Assembly: GCA_003254905.1 (NCBI GenBank)
Contig: QANU01095112.1
Coordinates: 292,394-356,393 of the forward strand
DNA length: 64,000 nucleotides
Direction: 5' to 3'
Source of the DNA: Nissolia schottii
Lineage: Eukaryota; Streptophyta; Magnoliopsida; Fabales; Fabaceae
Below, piece by piece: positions 46,701 through 57,412 of this stretch (positions are counted from its first letter, which is position 1; every line of letters begins with the position of its first letter). The notes under the pieces were generated by a model. It worked only from the letters and a program-made list of their open reading frames with translations, did no database searches and had not been told where the DNA came from. The translations under genes were made by a program, and so were the position numbers.

Positions 46701-49700
46701 ACAGAGTATTAAGCAGCTGGTTGCTCTGCTTGGACGTCATATCTTTCTGCATGCTTATATAGAATAGAATTGTTTTTATGGTAGTGCTTTTCTTGACTGG
46801 CTGTGTCTTTAGGGATATATATAGCTCTGTCAATTTCAACGTGCAATTCATGTGCAGGTCCATGTGTTTTTGCTTGCGATGAGTGGTTCACCACATAATG
46901 TTTGTAGATAAAATGAGTAAATAATAGTTTAATTGCCATATCTGATTCTATTCTTTTATTTTCTGGGATATTAATGGAGTAAGTTTTCAATGACAAAAAT
47001 TAAATCATTTATGCTGAGAAGTGGAAATGTCTATGCGATACAGGGCACCACTCAAACTTAAGGAAAAATTCTATCGCACAGCTGTAAGACTGGTGATGTT
47101 ATATGGAACGGAGTGTTGGGCAGTAAAAAATCAGTATGAAAATAAACTCCATGTTGCAAACATGAGGATGTTGAGATGGATGAGTGGACACACTAGACAG
47201 GATAGGATTAGAAATGAATGCATTAGAGAGAAGATTGGGGTAGCACCTATAGTAGAAAAGATGGTAGAGTCTCGCCTTGATAAGAAGAGTAGATCAAATG
47301 ACGGGTGACCTAGTAGCTACGGGTAGAGGGAGACCTAGAAAAGCTATAGAGGAAACTATTAGACGCGGACATGGCACAAAACAAAGCACTATGACGTCAT
47401 TTGATCCATGTAGCCGACTCCAAATAGTGGGATTAGACGTGGTTGTAGTTGTATGCTGAAGAGTGGAAATGGTTTTGACTTCAGTTTTGCAGCTGTTTAA
47501 TGCCTTGATGAATTTATAGGGTGTTGGGGGAGCAGTAGGTCTCTGTCAATATGCGTGTATCTCTTTTAAATTCCAACATTGATCACAGTTTTACTAAGAT
47601 GTTATTATCTGATGTTCTCTCGTTTATCCTCCATCCTCTTTTGGGGGAGTTGGGTGCCTTTATTGCAGTTCTCTTGGTCAGAACCTGGCAACAAGTACCT
47701 TTATTTGGGAAATCTGCTTTGCAGTTTTCATTTCCATTGCGGGTTTGGTATTATTTTCATTCCTTATCGGAAATATGCAGGTTTGTACCTATTATCTCTA
47801 GGGTTTCTTGTAATCATGCAAAAAAGCTGGCAAGCTCTATTTGTTCATTTTGGATTTTGTAATAAATTTGTTTCCATTGCCACATTTATCTACTGAAATC
47901 TGTTCTAATTTTGTTTGATAGTTGTCCTTTATTTATTTACTAGCGGGTGGCAGGCACCAATCTGAACAGTTTACAATTGTTAATAGCAGTTTTAGTTGGT
48001 TACCAATAAGAGGATAGAAGTATTTTGAAGTGACACTTTTAACTGCAAAAGAAGTTAAATAATGGAATAAAAATTGTACACCAAAATACAGTTAATCCAT
48101 GCAATCCCATTTATTAGATTGTATAGATTATTTGTGTGTGTGTGTATGGTTATAGTCTTTATATTACTAGTTAAAATAAGGTTCCTAGTTTAGAAAGTAC
48201 CTTGCTAAATAAGACTTGTATTAACTTCCTTGCAAAATAAGACTATTTATCTTATCCTACGTGCATTTACTTCCCTACAAAATAAGACTAAATATTCTTA
48301 TCCATCTTTCAGTTGGCCCTAAAATTCTGGTTCCCTAATCTTTCTGCTGGCAAATCCTGGTAATGATGATGGTGAAGTTAAACAATTGATCTATACATTT
48401 GGGCCTCTATAAATTAATATGTTAACTAAATGATGAAGTTATGAGTCTTTCGACCAATGCTATGCCATGTTAACAAAGTCACTTATATGATGTATGAATA
48501 TACTGTCATAATCTTCACTGTTTGATATTTTGTGTACATGTGGACAGTTATGTTAGTCCCATATTGCTTAGAGATAGAGCCTAGATAGCTCTTATAATAT
48601 TAAGGCAACCCTCACCCAGCTAGTTTTTCTGTGCTTTTTGACTAACATTCTATGAGATTATTTTCTTGTGTTAGATTTTGACCAATTATATTTATTTTGG
48701 AACAGACATATTTGCAATCAACAACAATAAGATTAGAGGAGATGAGAGTAAAAAGGAGAGATGCAGAACAGTGGATGTCTCATCGATTGCTCCCTAATAG
48801 CCTGAGAGATCGAATCAGACGATATGAACAGTACAAATGGCAAGAAACCAGAGGTGTCGATGAAGACAACTTGATTCGTAATCTTCCCAAGGATTTGAGA
48901 ATGGACATTAAGCGTCACCTTTGCTTGGCTTTGCTGACGAGAGTTATTTTCTCCACTTATACTATTTTATTATCGATAATTATTGTTTTCCTTGACATAT
49001 TTTACTTTAGCATTGATCTTTATTCCATTTCTTAGCTGTTTCATTATGGAAAGTTATTCACCCTCTAATGATTGTGAATATTTTATTTATGATATCTATT
49101 TCTGGAATGTCTAGCAACCCACTTAACTAAAATGTTCTTCTACTCTTCCAGTGTTAGTGTTGAGGTATCTCATCTAGGACATTTTATAGTACTTTTTTGG
49201 TGGCAGATAGCTATATGCACTTTTTTTCCCCTTTCTTATTTCTGTTTTACCAAGTTTTTTCTTTAGACATGAACACTTAAGAGGTTTTGTGCATATATCT
49301 TCATCAGTAATTTTAAAAGTTCTCTTGTCTTTGTCATGGTAATTTAATGCACTGAGATAATAAAATTATTATTGTCAATAATGTTGCAATACTAGTTCGT
49401 GCAAATGTTTCTTGCTTCCAGGAAAGGATCCGTTGGTAATTTGAAAATTTTGGTGTTGTAGGAAGTCTGGTGGATTTCATGACAACTCTTGAAATCTAAA
49501 CATAAACATTGCCATTGTAATATTTAATGGTTTTCAAATAATATTAGTAATAACTAAATCTTTTATTTTATATGATCCTTAGGTGCCAATGTTTGAGATG
49601 ATGGATGACCTACTTTTAGATGCCATGTGTGACCGTCTCAAGCCAGTGCTTTACACAGAAGAAAGCTACGTTGTCCGGGAAGGTGACCCAGTTGATGAGA

Positions 49701-50281
49701 TGCTCTTCATAATGCGAGGTAAGCTATTGACTATGACAACTAATGGTGGAAGAACAGGCTTCTTTAACTCCGAGTTCCTCAAGGCTAGTGACTTTTGTGG
49801 AGAGGAACTTCTCACATGGGCCTTAGATCCTCATTCCTCGTCCAACCTTCCCCTCTCAACGAGGACAGTCCGAACACTTTCAGAAGTTGAAGCATTTGCT
49901 CTAAAAGCCGATGACTTGAAGTTTGTCGCGTCTCAATTCCGGCACCTTCACAGCAAGCGGTTGCGCCACACTTTCAGGTTCCACTCGCAACAATGGCGCA
50001 CGTGGGCTGCATGTTTTATTCAAGTAGCCTGGCGGCGTTATAGTAAAAAGAAGCTTGAAGAGTCTCTCATGGAAGAAGAGAATAGGCTGCAAGATGCATT
50101 GGCCAATGCAACTGGTAGCTCACCCAGTCTAGGTGCCACCATATATGCTTCCAGATTTGCTGCCAATGCGCTTAGATTGTTGCGCCGTAATAGCGCAAGG
50201 AAGACAAGGGTGCCGGAGAGAATACCGCCAATGCTGCTTCAGAAGCCTGCAGAGCCTGATTTTACTTCCGAAGATCAGTGA
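43750..50281 (+). CDS. CNGC1: Cyclic-nucleotide-gated cation channel, CNGC1-type (7 coding exons, 716 aa)
   Basis: Join 43750-43778, 44116-44683, 44845-45057, 46303-46595, 47669-47780, 48706-48942, 49583-50281; all introns GT-AG and the frame closes exactly. The product is a plasma-membrane six-helix subunit: S1 about 96-116 (KIFVLACFIAVSLDPLFFYI), S2 about 132-152, S3 about 182-197, S4 in LLKFVVFFQYVPRVLRIIPL, S5 in FNLFLYMLASHVVGASWYLF, and pore FWWGLKN followed by SSLGQNL. S6 ends in LVLFSFLIGNMQ. A C-linker and cyclic-nucleotide-binding domain with FCGEELLTWALDP follow, then an IQ calmodulin-binding motif (CFIQVAWRRYSKKKLEE). Family members carry Ca2+/K+ currents gated or modulated by cNMP and calmodulin. 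The short first exon gives MNIQQEKFVR, which joins FQDSNSEKGS. Length and wording fit the CNGC1/10/13 group; CNGC1 is the closest by recognition, not by search. Confidence 0.94.
44116..44683 (+). CDS. CNGC1: CNGC exon 2 (aa 10-199)
   Basis: Encodes the cytosolic N-terminus (basic, Ser/Arg-rich, GLESGSERIKRFSRSFKS) and S1-S3 to ILAVLPFPQ. Acceptor ATGATGTTCAG, donor CAG|GTATAG. Confidence 0.93.
44845..45057 (+). CDS. CNGC1: CNGC exon 3 (aa 200-270)
   Basis: Starts VVILIIIPEMRG after acceptor TTGCTAG and ends MLASH before the donor GTAAGT. Carries S4 with its spaced basic residues (RVLR) and the start of S5. Confidence 0.93.
45572..45775 (-). mobile_element. Small-LTR fragment in CNGC intron 3
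   Basis: Starts TGTAACGGCACCA, the reverse complement of the TGGTGCCGTTACA end at 18953. It contains TTGGTAGCACTTCGAGAGGC and CTAATCCCTATATTTGG, both matching reversed segments of the LTR at 15060-15448. It is a deleted relic (about 200 bp of 280-390) of the same family as in the SINA intron, in the opposite orientation. The stretch 45776-46302 shows nothing further. Confidence 0.65.
46303..46595 (+). CDS. CNGC1: CNGC exon 4 (aa 271-368)
   Basis: VVGASWYLFSIERETTCW to FWWGLKNL plus AG of a split Ser codon. Encodes S5 end, the cysteine-containing turret (CWQDAC, CNKADMYC, CPIQEAN) and the pore helix. Donor TTGAG|GTGTGC. Confidence 0.92.
47010..47471 (+). mobile_element. 5'-truncated RTE-type LINE in CNGC intron 4, with target duplication
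   Basis: The insert 47030-47451 encodes the end of an RTE reverse transcriptase: APLKLKEKFYRTAVRLVMLY, GTECWAVKNQYENKLHVANM, MLRWMSGHTRQDRIRNECIR, EKIGVAPIVEKMVESRL, then after a frame change RGRPRKAIEETIRRG. It ends GTTGTAGTTG. It is flanked by TATGCTGAGAAGTGGAAATG (47010-47029) and TATGCTGAAGAGTGGAAATG (47452-47471), a 20-bp target duplication with two differences. The orientation is that of the host gene. It cannot move by itself. Confidence 0.85.
47669..47780 (+). CDS. CNGC1: CNGC exon 5 (aa 368-405)
   Basis: 112 nt after acceptor TATTGCAG. Completes Ser368 and encodes SLGQNLATSTFIWEICFAVF and LVLFSFLIGNMQ: the pore exit with the GQN selectivity-filter residues and S6. Missed by simple open-frame reading because neighbouring frames read through it. 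Confidence 0.9.
48706..48942 (+). CDS. CNGC1: CNGC exon 6 (aa 406-484)
   Basis: TYLQSTTIRLEEMRVKRRDA to DIKRHLCLALLTR: the C-linker that couples the binding domain to the gate. Acceptor TTTGGAACAG; the donor AGA|GTTATT is a weak but GT-type site whose use is fixed by the family protein. Confidence 0.9.
49583..50281 (+). CDS. CNGC1: CNGC exon 7 (aa 485-716)
   Basis: VPMFEMMDDLLLDAMCDRLK onward: cyclic-nucleotide-binding domain with REGDPVDEMLFIMRGKL and FCGEELLTWALDP, IQ motif, and C-terminus ERIPPMLLQKPAEPDF to TGA at 50279-50281. No disabling change. Confidence 0.95.
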   Translation: MPMFEMMDDLLLDAMCDRLKPVLYTEESYVVREGDPVDEMLFIMRGKLLTMTTNGGRTGFFNSEFLKASDFCGEELLTWALDPHSSSNLPLSTRTVRTLSEVEAFALKADDLKFVASQFRHLHSKRLRHTFRFHSQQWRTWAACFIQVAWRRYSKKKLEESLMEEENRLQDALANATGSSPSLGATIYASRFAANALRLLRRNSARKTRVPERIPPMLLQKPAEPDFTSEDQ

Positions 50282-50378
50282 GTGTTATGGCTGGTTCTGT
50301 TAAAGGATGAACGGATGTGACTGAGAAGGAAAAATGAAAATCTAATCACACGTTGGTAGAAATTTTATGGTAGTTTTA

Positions 50379-50460
50379 AGATGTCTATGGTGTTGTATAT
50401 AAAACAGGGATGGCGATTAAGATGTCTATGGTGTTGTATATAAACAGGGATGGCAATTGT
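50379..50460 (+). repeat. 41-bp tandem duplication 3' of the CNGC stop codon
   Basis: AGATGTCTATGGTGTTGTAT and following sequence (ATAAACAGGGATGGCRATT) occurs twice, starting at 50379 and 50420, with two small differences. It probably lies in the 3' UTR. Confidence 0.8.
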
Positions 50461-53151
50461 TGGGTAGGATATTGGTTCAACCCTATCCCACCCCTCAAAA
50501 ACACAAAAAAAACGGTCACTTTTATAATGCTGCCATTTTTATTGGGGTAAATTTGTCAATTTTGGATGGAAGAATTAACATTAGGTCTTATTTGAACACT
50601 TTCAAAACCTTGAGGGATTAAATTTCACCTTTTTGAAACTCTGGAAGCTTAAGTGCTATTTGCCCTAAATCAAATGTACATAATGGTCTACATGCAAAGA
50701 GACATAAACAAAATAAATAACATAAAACATAAACAGTGTGTCTCCAAGTGATCCCGCTTGCTAGCCATCATTCTCATTCTTGTAGTATGAACCGTTGACG
50801 TGTTACTCATAACTTCATTTACTCAAGAGATGGTGAATTGAGTAGACAACAAGAACACTTTTCAAAAAATAACTTGAAAATATTTTCAAAAACCTGTAAA
50901 GATGATATAGCAACATAAGCTTAGCTAAATAAAAATTGTTCGCAAAATAAAATAATTAAAATATTTGAAATAAAATCGCATAAAGAGCAACAAAGGATTA
51001 ATCAAAATAATAAAATAAAGGTTTATTCTAAGAGATATATACTGATTCAGTCACAACCACCGTGACATACGACTAATACCTAAGCAACGTCTAAGATTTT
51101 TCACTATATCAAACAAGTTTTCTCAAGTAGTTGTCAACATTTACAATTCAGAGTTCCTTGCACACCAACAAGCCTTTCTCAATACATCTCAATGGAATAT
51201 CAAATTGATCATACACTCCCAAGAATGAATAAACAAATAAAGCCCAGAAGCTTTCTCAAAGAGTATTTTTCAAATGATCACAAGAGCATAGATGGTGAGA
51301 ATCATGAGTAGAGAATTTGGTGGAGTTTCATAAATGCTTTGAGCTTGATGGGACAAAGGAATTCGTGCACCATGAGTCCTATAGGTTCAGAAATGAAAAT
51401 GAAAGTTTGGAATTGGTTCAATTAAAATCAATAAAATTCTGAAACCTTTATTCTTTGACGCTCAAATGAATCGAATCACAAGACTCATGAATCAATTCAA
51501 AATTTTAGAATTTTGAATTTTTAAATCCGCGAGACACATGAATCAATTCATCACTTCTGTCAATCGATTCATTGAAATTCAAATTTTTATTTTGGAATTT
51601 CATAAAGCCATGAATCGATTCAATGATACCATTAATCAATTCATTGGTGTGCAAAAAAACTTTTAACTAAGTTATCAATATAAAACTCATTCAATCTTTG
51701 AAAACATTTTCAAATGCTTTAAAATCTAGTCAACACTCTTCTAAATGACTCTTTTGAAATCATTTTCTCATAAGCATGTTTTTCAAAAAAATTGTATGTT
51801 ATCGAGATGTGTTTTTGAAAAGACTCATGCATGTATGCGTTAGGAACATTTTGAGAAATTTCTCCTCTTGAGAAACTGTTCACATTTAATAGTACATTCT
51901 ATATATTTTTTTTTCAGTATGAAGATATTTTTGATTGACGATTTGTAGTTTTTTCTTGATCTCTGAGCTTTTGCGTATGCTCCTTTGTTATCATCAAAAC
52001 CTTTTTAGGTAATGCCTTGATCCCATGATCCACAATCTCCTCCTTTTGATAATGACAAACACATAAAGAGATAGATGAGAAAACATTTCTATCTCCTTAA
52101 AAAAATATTATTCAAAAATACTCCATCTGGATATTTATATATATACACATTAAAAAAATAGGAAATAATTTTAAAATATACAATTTGGCTAATTATAGAG
52201 TTTAGAGCCAAAAAGCGATGTAGAAAGCAAATCATTGATCATATCTTGAAACATGATTATAGCAACGTTTGAGTGTAATGGTTTGTGATCATATCTTTGT
52301 ATATGGTCTCTTTGCATTTAATTTTTATATCTCCAAATATGATTATAAAAATAGAAAATTATTTCTCGAAAATCTCAAATTTTGATTGGAAAAATAGTTT
52401 ATTTTTCAAGTCAACTATTATGGTGATTAATTTTATAACTCAAATTGTGATTAAAAAAATTGAAAATTAATTTATCAACATCTCAAACTTTGATAGAGAA
52501 GTTAAAATTTTCAAATCTCAGTCAGTCAAGGGAAACGAGTTCCACCTTACTTCGAAGGGTTGAGGAGAGGCTGGATCTCAACCTCAGTTAAGGGGAAACG
52601 AGTTCTGCTTTGCTTTGCAAGGGTTGGTTCCTAGCAGTACAAGTTAAGAGAACTTTGAACACATATGGTAAGCTGAAAATCTGTAGGTACGTTGAACCCA
52701 TGTAGAAGACTTAGTAAGAACATTGAACTCATGCCAACTCACACAATTATGATAGAGCAATCAACTGTAAATCATAGGTCTACTACCCTAAGTTTACATG
52801 CAATACTGAGTATGATGTTAATTAAGTCGGTGATCTAGCTATGACACAAATATACTTAACTACTCATGATATCATTGTAACCTACGTTGCTACTAATTAT
52901 GGAGGAATTAGTACTAAGCAGATAAGCATATATCCCTAATATGTTATCTCTAATCACATAAATCTCTACCTAGGAATATGCATACTGATAAATAACATAT
53001 TAGAATATAAGCATAAGTGACTCTATTGACGGTACCAAAATGGCACTACAGTCGAAGCACCGGGACTTCCACTTACCTGGAGTCACTGCTGAAGGATTGT
53101 CAACACCAAAACCTCCTAGAAGGACAATAGTGGCACTTAAAATGTCACATA
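50461..53151. other. Intergenic, probable LTR-retrotransposon debris, no gene
   Basis: No coding frame is supported. The segment around 52030 (CACAATCTCCTCCTTTTGAT, AATGACAAACA) and the AATCGATT-rich stretch at 51470-51650 resemble non-coding parts of LTR elements, but I could not find paired ends. Confidence 0.35.
51470..51650. repeat. TGAATCGATTCA-type palindrome cluster
   Basis: Variants ATGAATCGAATCAC, CATGAATCAATTCA (twice), TCAATCGATTCATTG, CATGAATCGATTCAATG and TTAATCAATTCATTGG lie within 180 bp. The design (short palindromes with variable spacers) resembles the GTCATTCGAATGAC and CGCTGAGCGG clusters, but the motif is different. Confidence 0.5.
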
Positions 53152-53744
53152 TGTAACATCCCATTTTTTCTTTAGTAAAGATTTTACGTGATAAACAAAT
53201 ATATATACAAGCCATTTAATTTAGAAATCTAAATCACCCATTTTATCCTCCCGAAATGCCAATTAAGGTAATGGCTCGCGATTTCGCGAAATTCCGCAAA
53301 GGTCGGATTAATTACCTTTCGTCACCGAAATTTAATTGTGCGTCAAAGGTATTCATAAAGTACACTTTCACGAAAATAAAATTACGAATACCTTGGATTA
53401 AGTTAAATTCCTTATTAGAAAAATTATTAGATAAAGATTATGTATTCAAAAAATTTTAGGACATCCGTACACAAACCGCTGACAACCAAACACGATCGAC
53501 AATACATACAGAAATTGGCACACATGCCATCAGCTACAAAACAAGGAAAACACATAGCCATTTGAGAGCAATACACTCACAGCACACACATACCACACAA
53601 AGACAACCTTGGTCAAACAAAAGTCAAAGATGGTTTGCCAAAACCTATCATAATATGCCACATGACATTTCTTGTCTATTTTCCTTTCCTTTTGGCCGAA
53701 TAATACTAGGCCTAAAACCGGCCACTCTATCCTTTCTATTTTTC

Positions 53745-53753
53745 TATATAAGG
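53745..53753 (+). promoter_or_regulatory. Putative TATA box of family T LTR
   Basis: CTATATAAGGAGC, 593 bp from the LTR start, the best-formed of the TATA motifs at this LTR position. A pyrimidine-rich leader follows. Confidence 0.5.
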
Positions 53754-54159
53754 AGCAAAGCCAACCGTAGCTTGTCTCACAACTCCTTCCTTTGGTTTCT
53801 TTCTTGTTCATTTATTTCCATTTTCTTGTTTCCTTTCTCAAGCATAAAATCGTGGCCTCCTCACCATCTTGTCCTCTCAGATTCTTCCTTATTTTTCATA
53901 AGGAAACCCTAGCTCACACACCCTAGGATACAATCCGTAGCAAGTCAAGCGAGCGTTGGAAACACCTAGGCTTTCCTGGACTTCTACGTAAAGCTCTCGT
54001 TACCAAGCTTGGGAACTTCTCCAAAAGTGGGTAAAACCTAGCTTAACCACCACCTTGTTGGCCTATGTGTGTGTTGTATGTTCAACATATGAAAATGTGA
54101 TATATTGCATGTTATATGTTTGTTGTGTATGCATGTGTTATGTAAGTAATTTGGAAGCA

Positions 54160-54161
<2 letters not shown>

Positions 54162-54197
<36 letters not shown>
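54162..54197. repeat. (TA)n microsatellite
   Basis: About 18 uninterrupted TA units inside the LTR. Confidence 0.9.
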
Positions 54198-54202
<5 letters not shown>

Positions 54203-54311
54203 GTTGGAAATGTATTTTTGTGGTTGTTGGAAATAGTAGTGGAAGCCCCAAGGGCGGTGCATGGAATGGTGTTGAATATGCTCTTGATTTCCGTTAACAG
54301 CTCAGACCTTT

Positions 54312-54615
54312 GGTCATTCGAATGACTAGGCATGGTCATTCAAATGAATCATTGATTTTACTAAACCGAGAACAAAATATTCAGGTCATTCGAATGACTA
54401 GGAATGGTCATTCAAATGAATCATTGATTTTCCTAAACTGAGAGCAAAATATTCAAGTCATTCAAATGAACAACCTTTGTCATTCGAATGACATATTTCG
54501 TGCACCAACCCGCGCCAAATTTCTTGGTCATTCGATTGAATGGCCTTGTTCATTTGAATAACAATCTCAGTGTCAGTGTCATTCAAATGAATTTTGATAG
54601 GTTATTCGAATGACT
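54312..54615 (+). repeat. Palindromic GTCATTCGAATGAC array
   Basis: About eleven variants of GGTCATTCGAATGACT, some paired around the spacer ATCATTGATTTTMCTAAACYGAGARCAAAATATTC. A partial 80-bp higher-order unit (palindrome, AGGMATG, palindrome, spacer) is repeated twice at 54312-54480. Confidence 0.75.
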
Positions 54616-55045
54616 CAAGTTTTTAGCTCTCTGTCTCCAATTTTTCCTCATTCATTGGGATGTGAATCATGTATTGTGTAGTAAATATGGTATGATGATG
54701 AAAATGATTATGTATTACGTGTTAAAATTATGTTAATATGCCTCATGAGGACATGGTTGTCATTAGAGCTATAGGACAATCTTAGATAACTAGAAATCAT
54801 CACCTGACCTTATGAAGACCTTAATTGAACCTTAGGGAAAATGTGATATCTTAAGAAGGTTCTGGCCGCAATGGGCCCAAAAAACCTTGAAGATAAGTAC
54901 ATAAATATGTAATAGGGAGCCCCCTCTCTTGTCTCGCCAACGAATATAAGCCCTCACCTATCCAACAGAATGGATTGGATAATGATTTAGATGCAGGATT
55001 AGACTTGATCCTAAAGTTAAAGTAAAATAATAAGTATTCTTGTAA

Positions 55046-55140
55046 GTAGGTGGCTTGCAGGGACGTTCATTTGCCTGTAGGCAGGTGGCTTACAGGAGAT
55101 GGGATAGTCTGTACTTTTGTAAGTAGGTGGCTTACAGGAA
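55046..55140 (+). repeat. Short tandem repeats related to the 76-bp array
   Basis: Three copies of GTAGGTGGCTTRCAGG-like half units with TTCATTTGCCT and GGGATAGTCTGTACTT spacers; same half-unit as in the array at 56247. Confidence 0.6.
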
Positions 55141-55999
55141 TGGGCATTGTCCTACTCGAAGAATTATCAAGGACTAGTTTCAGAAAGTATGACTTATGTG
55201 TATGATTATGTATGTATATTTATGTACACAAGAAGGCCATGTCCACTAGAAAAGGTTCCACCAAACGACCCTACAAATTTATGAGGTACATAAGTACAAG
55301 GCCGTGTTTCTAAAGCAGATAGGATTAGCCAGCACAATGAATTCCCCTTGACAGGTAATGCAAAGATTAGAAATTCTTCAATCACCTAGTAAACTAGATA
55401 AAGCTGCTCAGGACTAGCATGGATTAAAGTAATAATAAGTAGGGAGTTTTAGTATACTTTGACACCTAGAGATCTCCTGAGCGACGTGGATCATAAATGA
55501 AGTGTAAACGAATAGTTATGCCTTAAGATTTCCACTGAGAACGCAATGTTACTAAAATTCCGAAGAAAATCGAGCTTTATGAGTAAAAATGACGTTTTGG
55601 GAAAAAAGAGTAAAACTATAATTTCGAGACTTTGGGTTAAAAATTTGGGTTTATAGGTGTCAAAAATGAGCTTAGAGCTATCAAAAATCTTAGGTTTAAG
55701 TCTTGAGCCCTTTGGGTTTTTGATAACTAAAATTCTAACGAAAATTAGGAGTTTTAGGAAAAGCTTTAGTACACCGTAGTTTTCAGGTTATGATAGTTAC
55801 TATGCTCTATGTGCTATATTTTTATGATTATGCATAATGAGAAAATGAGTTGTCATTAGAGTGTTAGGGCAACCTTAGATAACTAGAAGGACAATCACAT
55901 TACTAAGGAAAGATCATAATGGAACATAGGAAACAAATAAGATCTTAAGAAGGTTCTGACAATCGTGGACTTGAAATACCTTGAAGATGTATACTTAGT

Positions 56000-56008
56000 T
56001 ATATAATA
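56000..56008 (+). promoter_or_regulatory. Conserved internal TATATAATA block of family T LTR
   Basis: TATATAATAGGGAATCTCTTCTCTTGGCACG, same block as at 7568 and 39220. Confidence 0.35.
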
Positions 56009-56246
56009 GGGAATCTCTTCTCTTGGCACGTTAACAGACAAGCCCCTCACTATCCAGCAATATGGAATTGTCAAAACTATGCAAGCAGACTTAAATCTGC
56101 TAGGAAAGCAAGTTCAATTATAAAGAGAAAAGATAATAAAAGAAGAGAAATACTACGCTAACGCAAGAAAGAAAGTACGAGTCCACTCCCGGTAACGCTG
56201 TCAGGGCAGCCTCTCACCATTCTACATGCAGGATGGTCTCTGTCTT

Positions 56247-56510
56247 GTAGGTAGGTAGCTTGTAGGAATGTTCACTTTTCTGTCAGTAGGTGGCTTTCAG
56301 GGAAGGGACAGTCAGTATTTCCTATAGGTAGGTACCTTGCAGGAATGTTCACTTTCATGTTGGTAGGTGGCTTGTAGGGAAGGGACAGTCAATATTTCGT
56401 GTAGGTAGGAGCTTGAAGGAATGTTCACTTTCCTGTCGATAGGTGACTTACGGGGAAGGGACGATTTGTATTCCTGTAAGTAGGTTGCTTGCAGGAATGC
56501 GTACTGTTTT
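56247..56510 (+). repeat. 76-bp tandem array made of two related half units
   Basis: Units start at 56247, 56324, 56401 and 56476. Half unit A: GTAGGTAGGTAGCTTGTAGG then AATGTTCACTTT. Half unit B: GTMRGTAGGTGGCTTNNAGG then GAAGGGACAGTCARTATTTC. The A and B halves are themselves similar, so the array arose from a 38-bp repeat. Confidence 0.75.
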
Positions 56511-57208
56511 ATTTGTAGAAGTATCAAGGATTAGTTTTAGAAAGTGCGATGTATGTATATGGTTATGTATGTATATGCTATAAGGCAATGTCGAATGATT
56601 CCCAAGACTGTCTATATAAAGATTATAAAATGCGATAGTACGTGATCTGATATCTTTTACTTCATAGATTAGAACTCCCCCTATCACCTAGTAAATAAGT
56701 AAGCTGCTTAGGACTAGCAAGAATTTAAAGATGAAATAGGGCATTAAAGTATTTATTTATGTTATCACCTAGAGATCTCCTGAGTAGCCTGGAATTGTAA
56801 TTGAATCAAACAGATAGTTACTACCCTAGGATTCCCACTGAGGATGCAAAGTTCTCACCCCCATTCATTATGATTCCAGGAGCATCTACAAAGAAATCCT
56901 ACATTTAGACAGTGAATGGTTGACTATGGGGTCATCATGGTATCAGCTTCCATAGAGATCGTTGACGTACAAGACACAGCAAAGGAGTAGAGGAATTATG
57001 TTTCTTAATGCGAACCATGACAATTTAACATTATGTTTTGTAATAGACTTCTACATGTAATGGGTTTATATGTGCTACAAGGATGTGCTTATGTATAGAA
57101 CTAAAGGTGCAACTGTTATTGGACCGCCATCGATGAATGTACATTATGTTCTCTACAATTATCTTGTGATGGGATGTAGAATGCTTAAGTCCTTTGGACT
57201 CTATCGAT

Positions 57209-57237
57209 TGTGTGTGTGTGTGTGTATATATATATAT
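57209..57237. repeat. (TG)n(TA)n microsatellite
   Basis: GTGTGTGTGTGTGTG followed by TATATATATATAT near the LTR end. Confidence 0.9.
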
Positions 57238-57412
57238 GTCATTGTTCACACACATAGCTCATACTTTACGTTTAATTTAAATTGGACCATATTTTCAGTA
57301 AAAGGATATTTAACAAAATATTATAGGATTAAAAGTATTACAACCAAAGCAGATAACAACCTTGTGAGTATTATTTACGACGTAAGCTTAAGCAGCTAGC
57401 GGGGGTGTTACA

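Larger units (their letters stand above)
53152..55552 (+). mobile_element. Family T LTR, 5' part
   Basis: Starts TGTAACATCCCATTTTTTC; head with TTTCGCGAAATTCCGCAAAG; TATA box at 53745; leader; GTCATTCGAATGAC array at 54312; CATGAGGACATGGTTGTCAT block; degenerate TATA-like block near 54901; 38-bp-type repeats at 55046. It breaks at GAGAACGCAATGTT (55552), where a second LTR segment begins. Confidence 0.75.
55553..57412 (+). mobile_element. Second family T LTR segment ending in a complete 3' terminus
   Basis: Begins with a diverged copy of the 180-bp unit found at 38400-38935 and continues with CATAATGAGAAAATGAGTTG, TATATAATAGGGAATC (56000), a 76-bp array, and the end GCAGCTAGCGGGGGTGTTACA. 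The acidic frame is almost gone (MIPGASTKKSYI, near 56870). The join at 55552/55553 looks like unequal recombination between two LTRs. Confidence 0.7.

Noticed and set aside
53562..53912. 116-codon frame in the LTR leader
   Set aside because: Phe/Ser/Leu-rich, spans the TATA box, and is not conserved in other LTR copies, unlike the acidic frame.
54312..54615. Palindromic repeats with spacers, superficially like a CRISPR array
   Set aside because: Repeat and spacer lengths vary, spacers repeat, there are no cas genes, and the context is a plant LTR.
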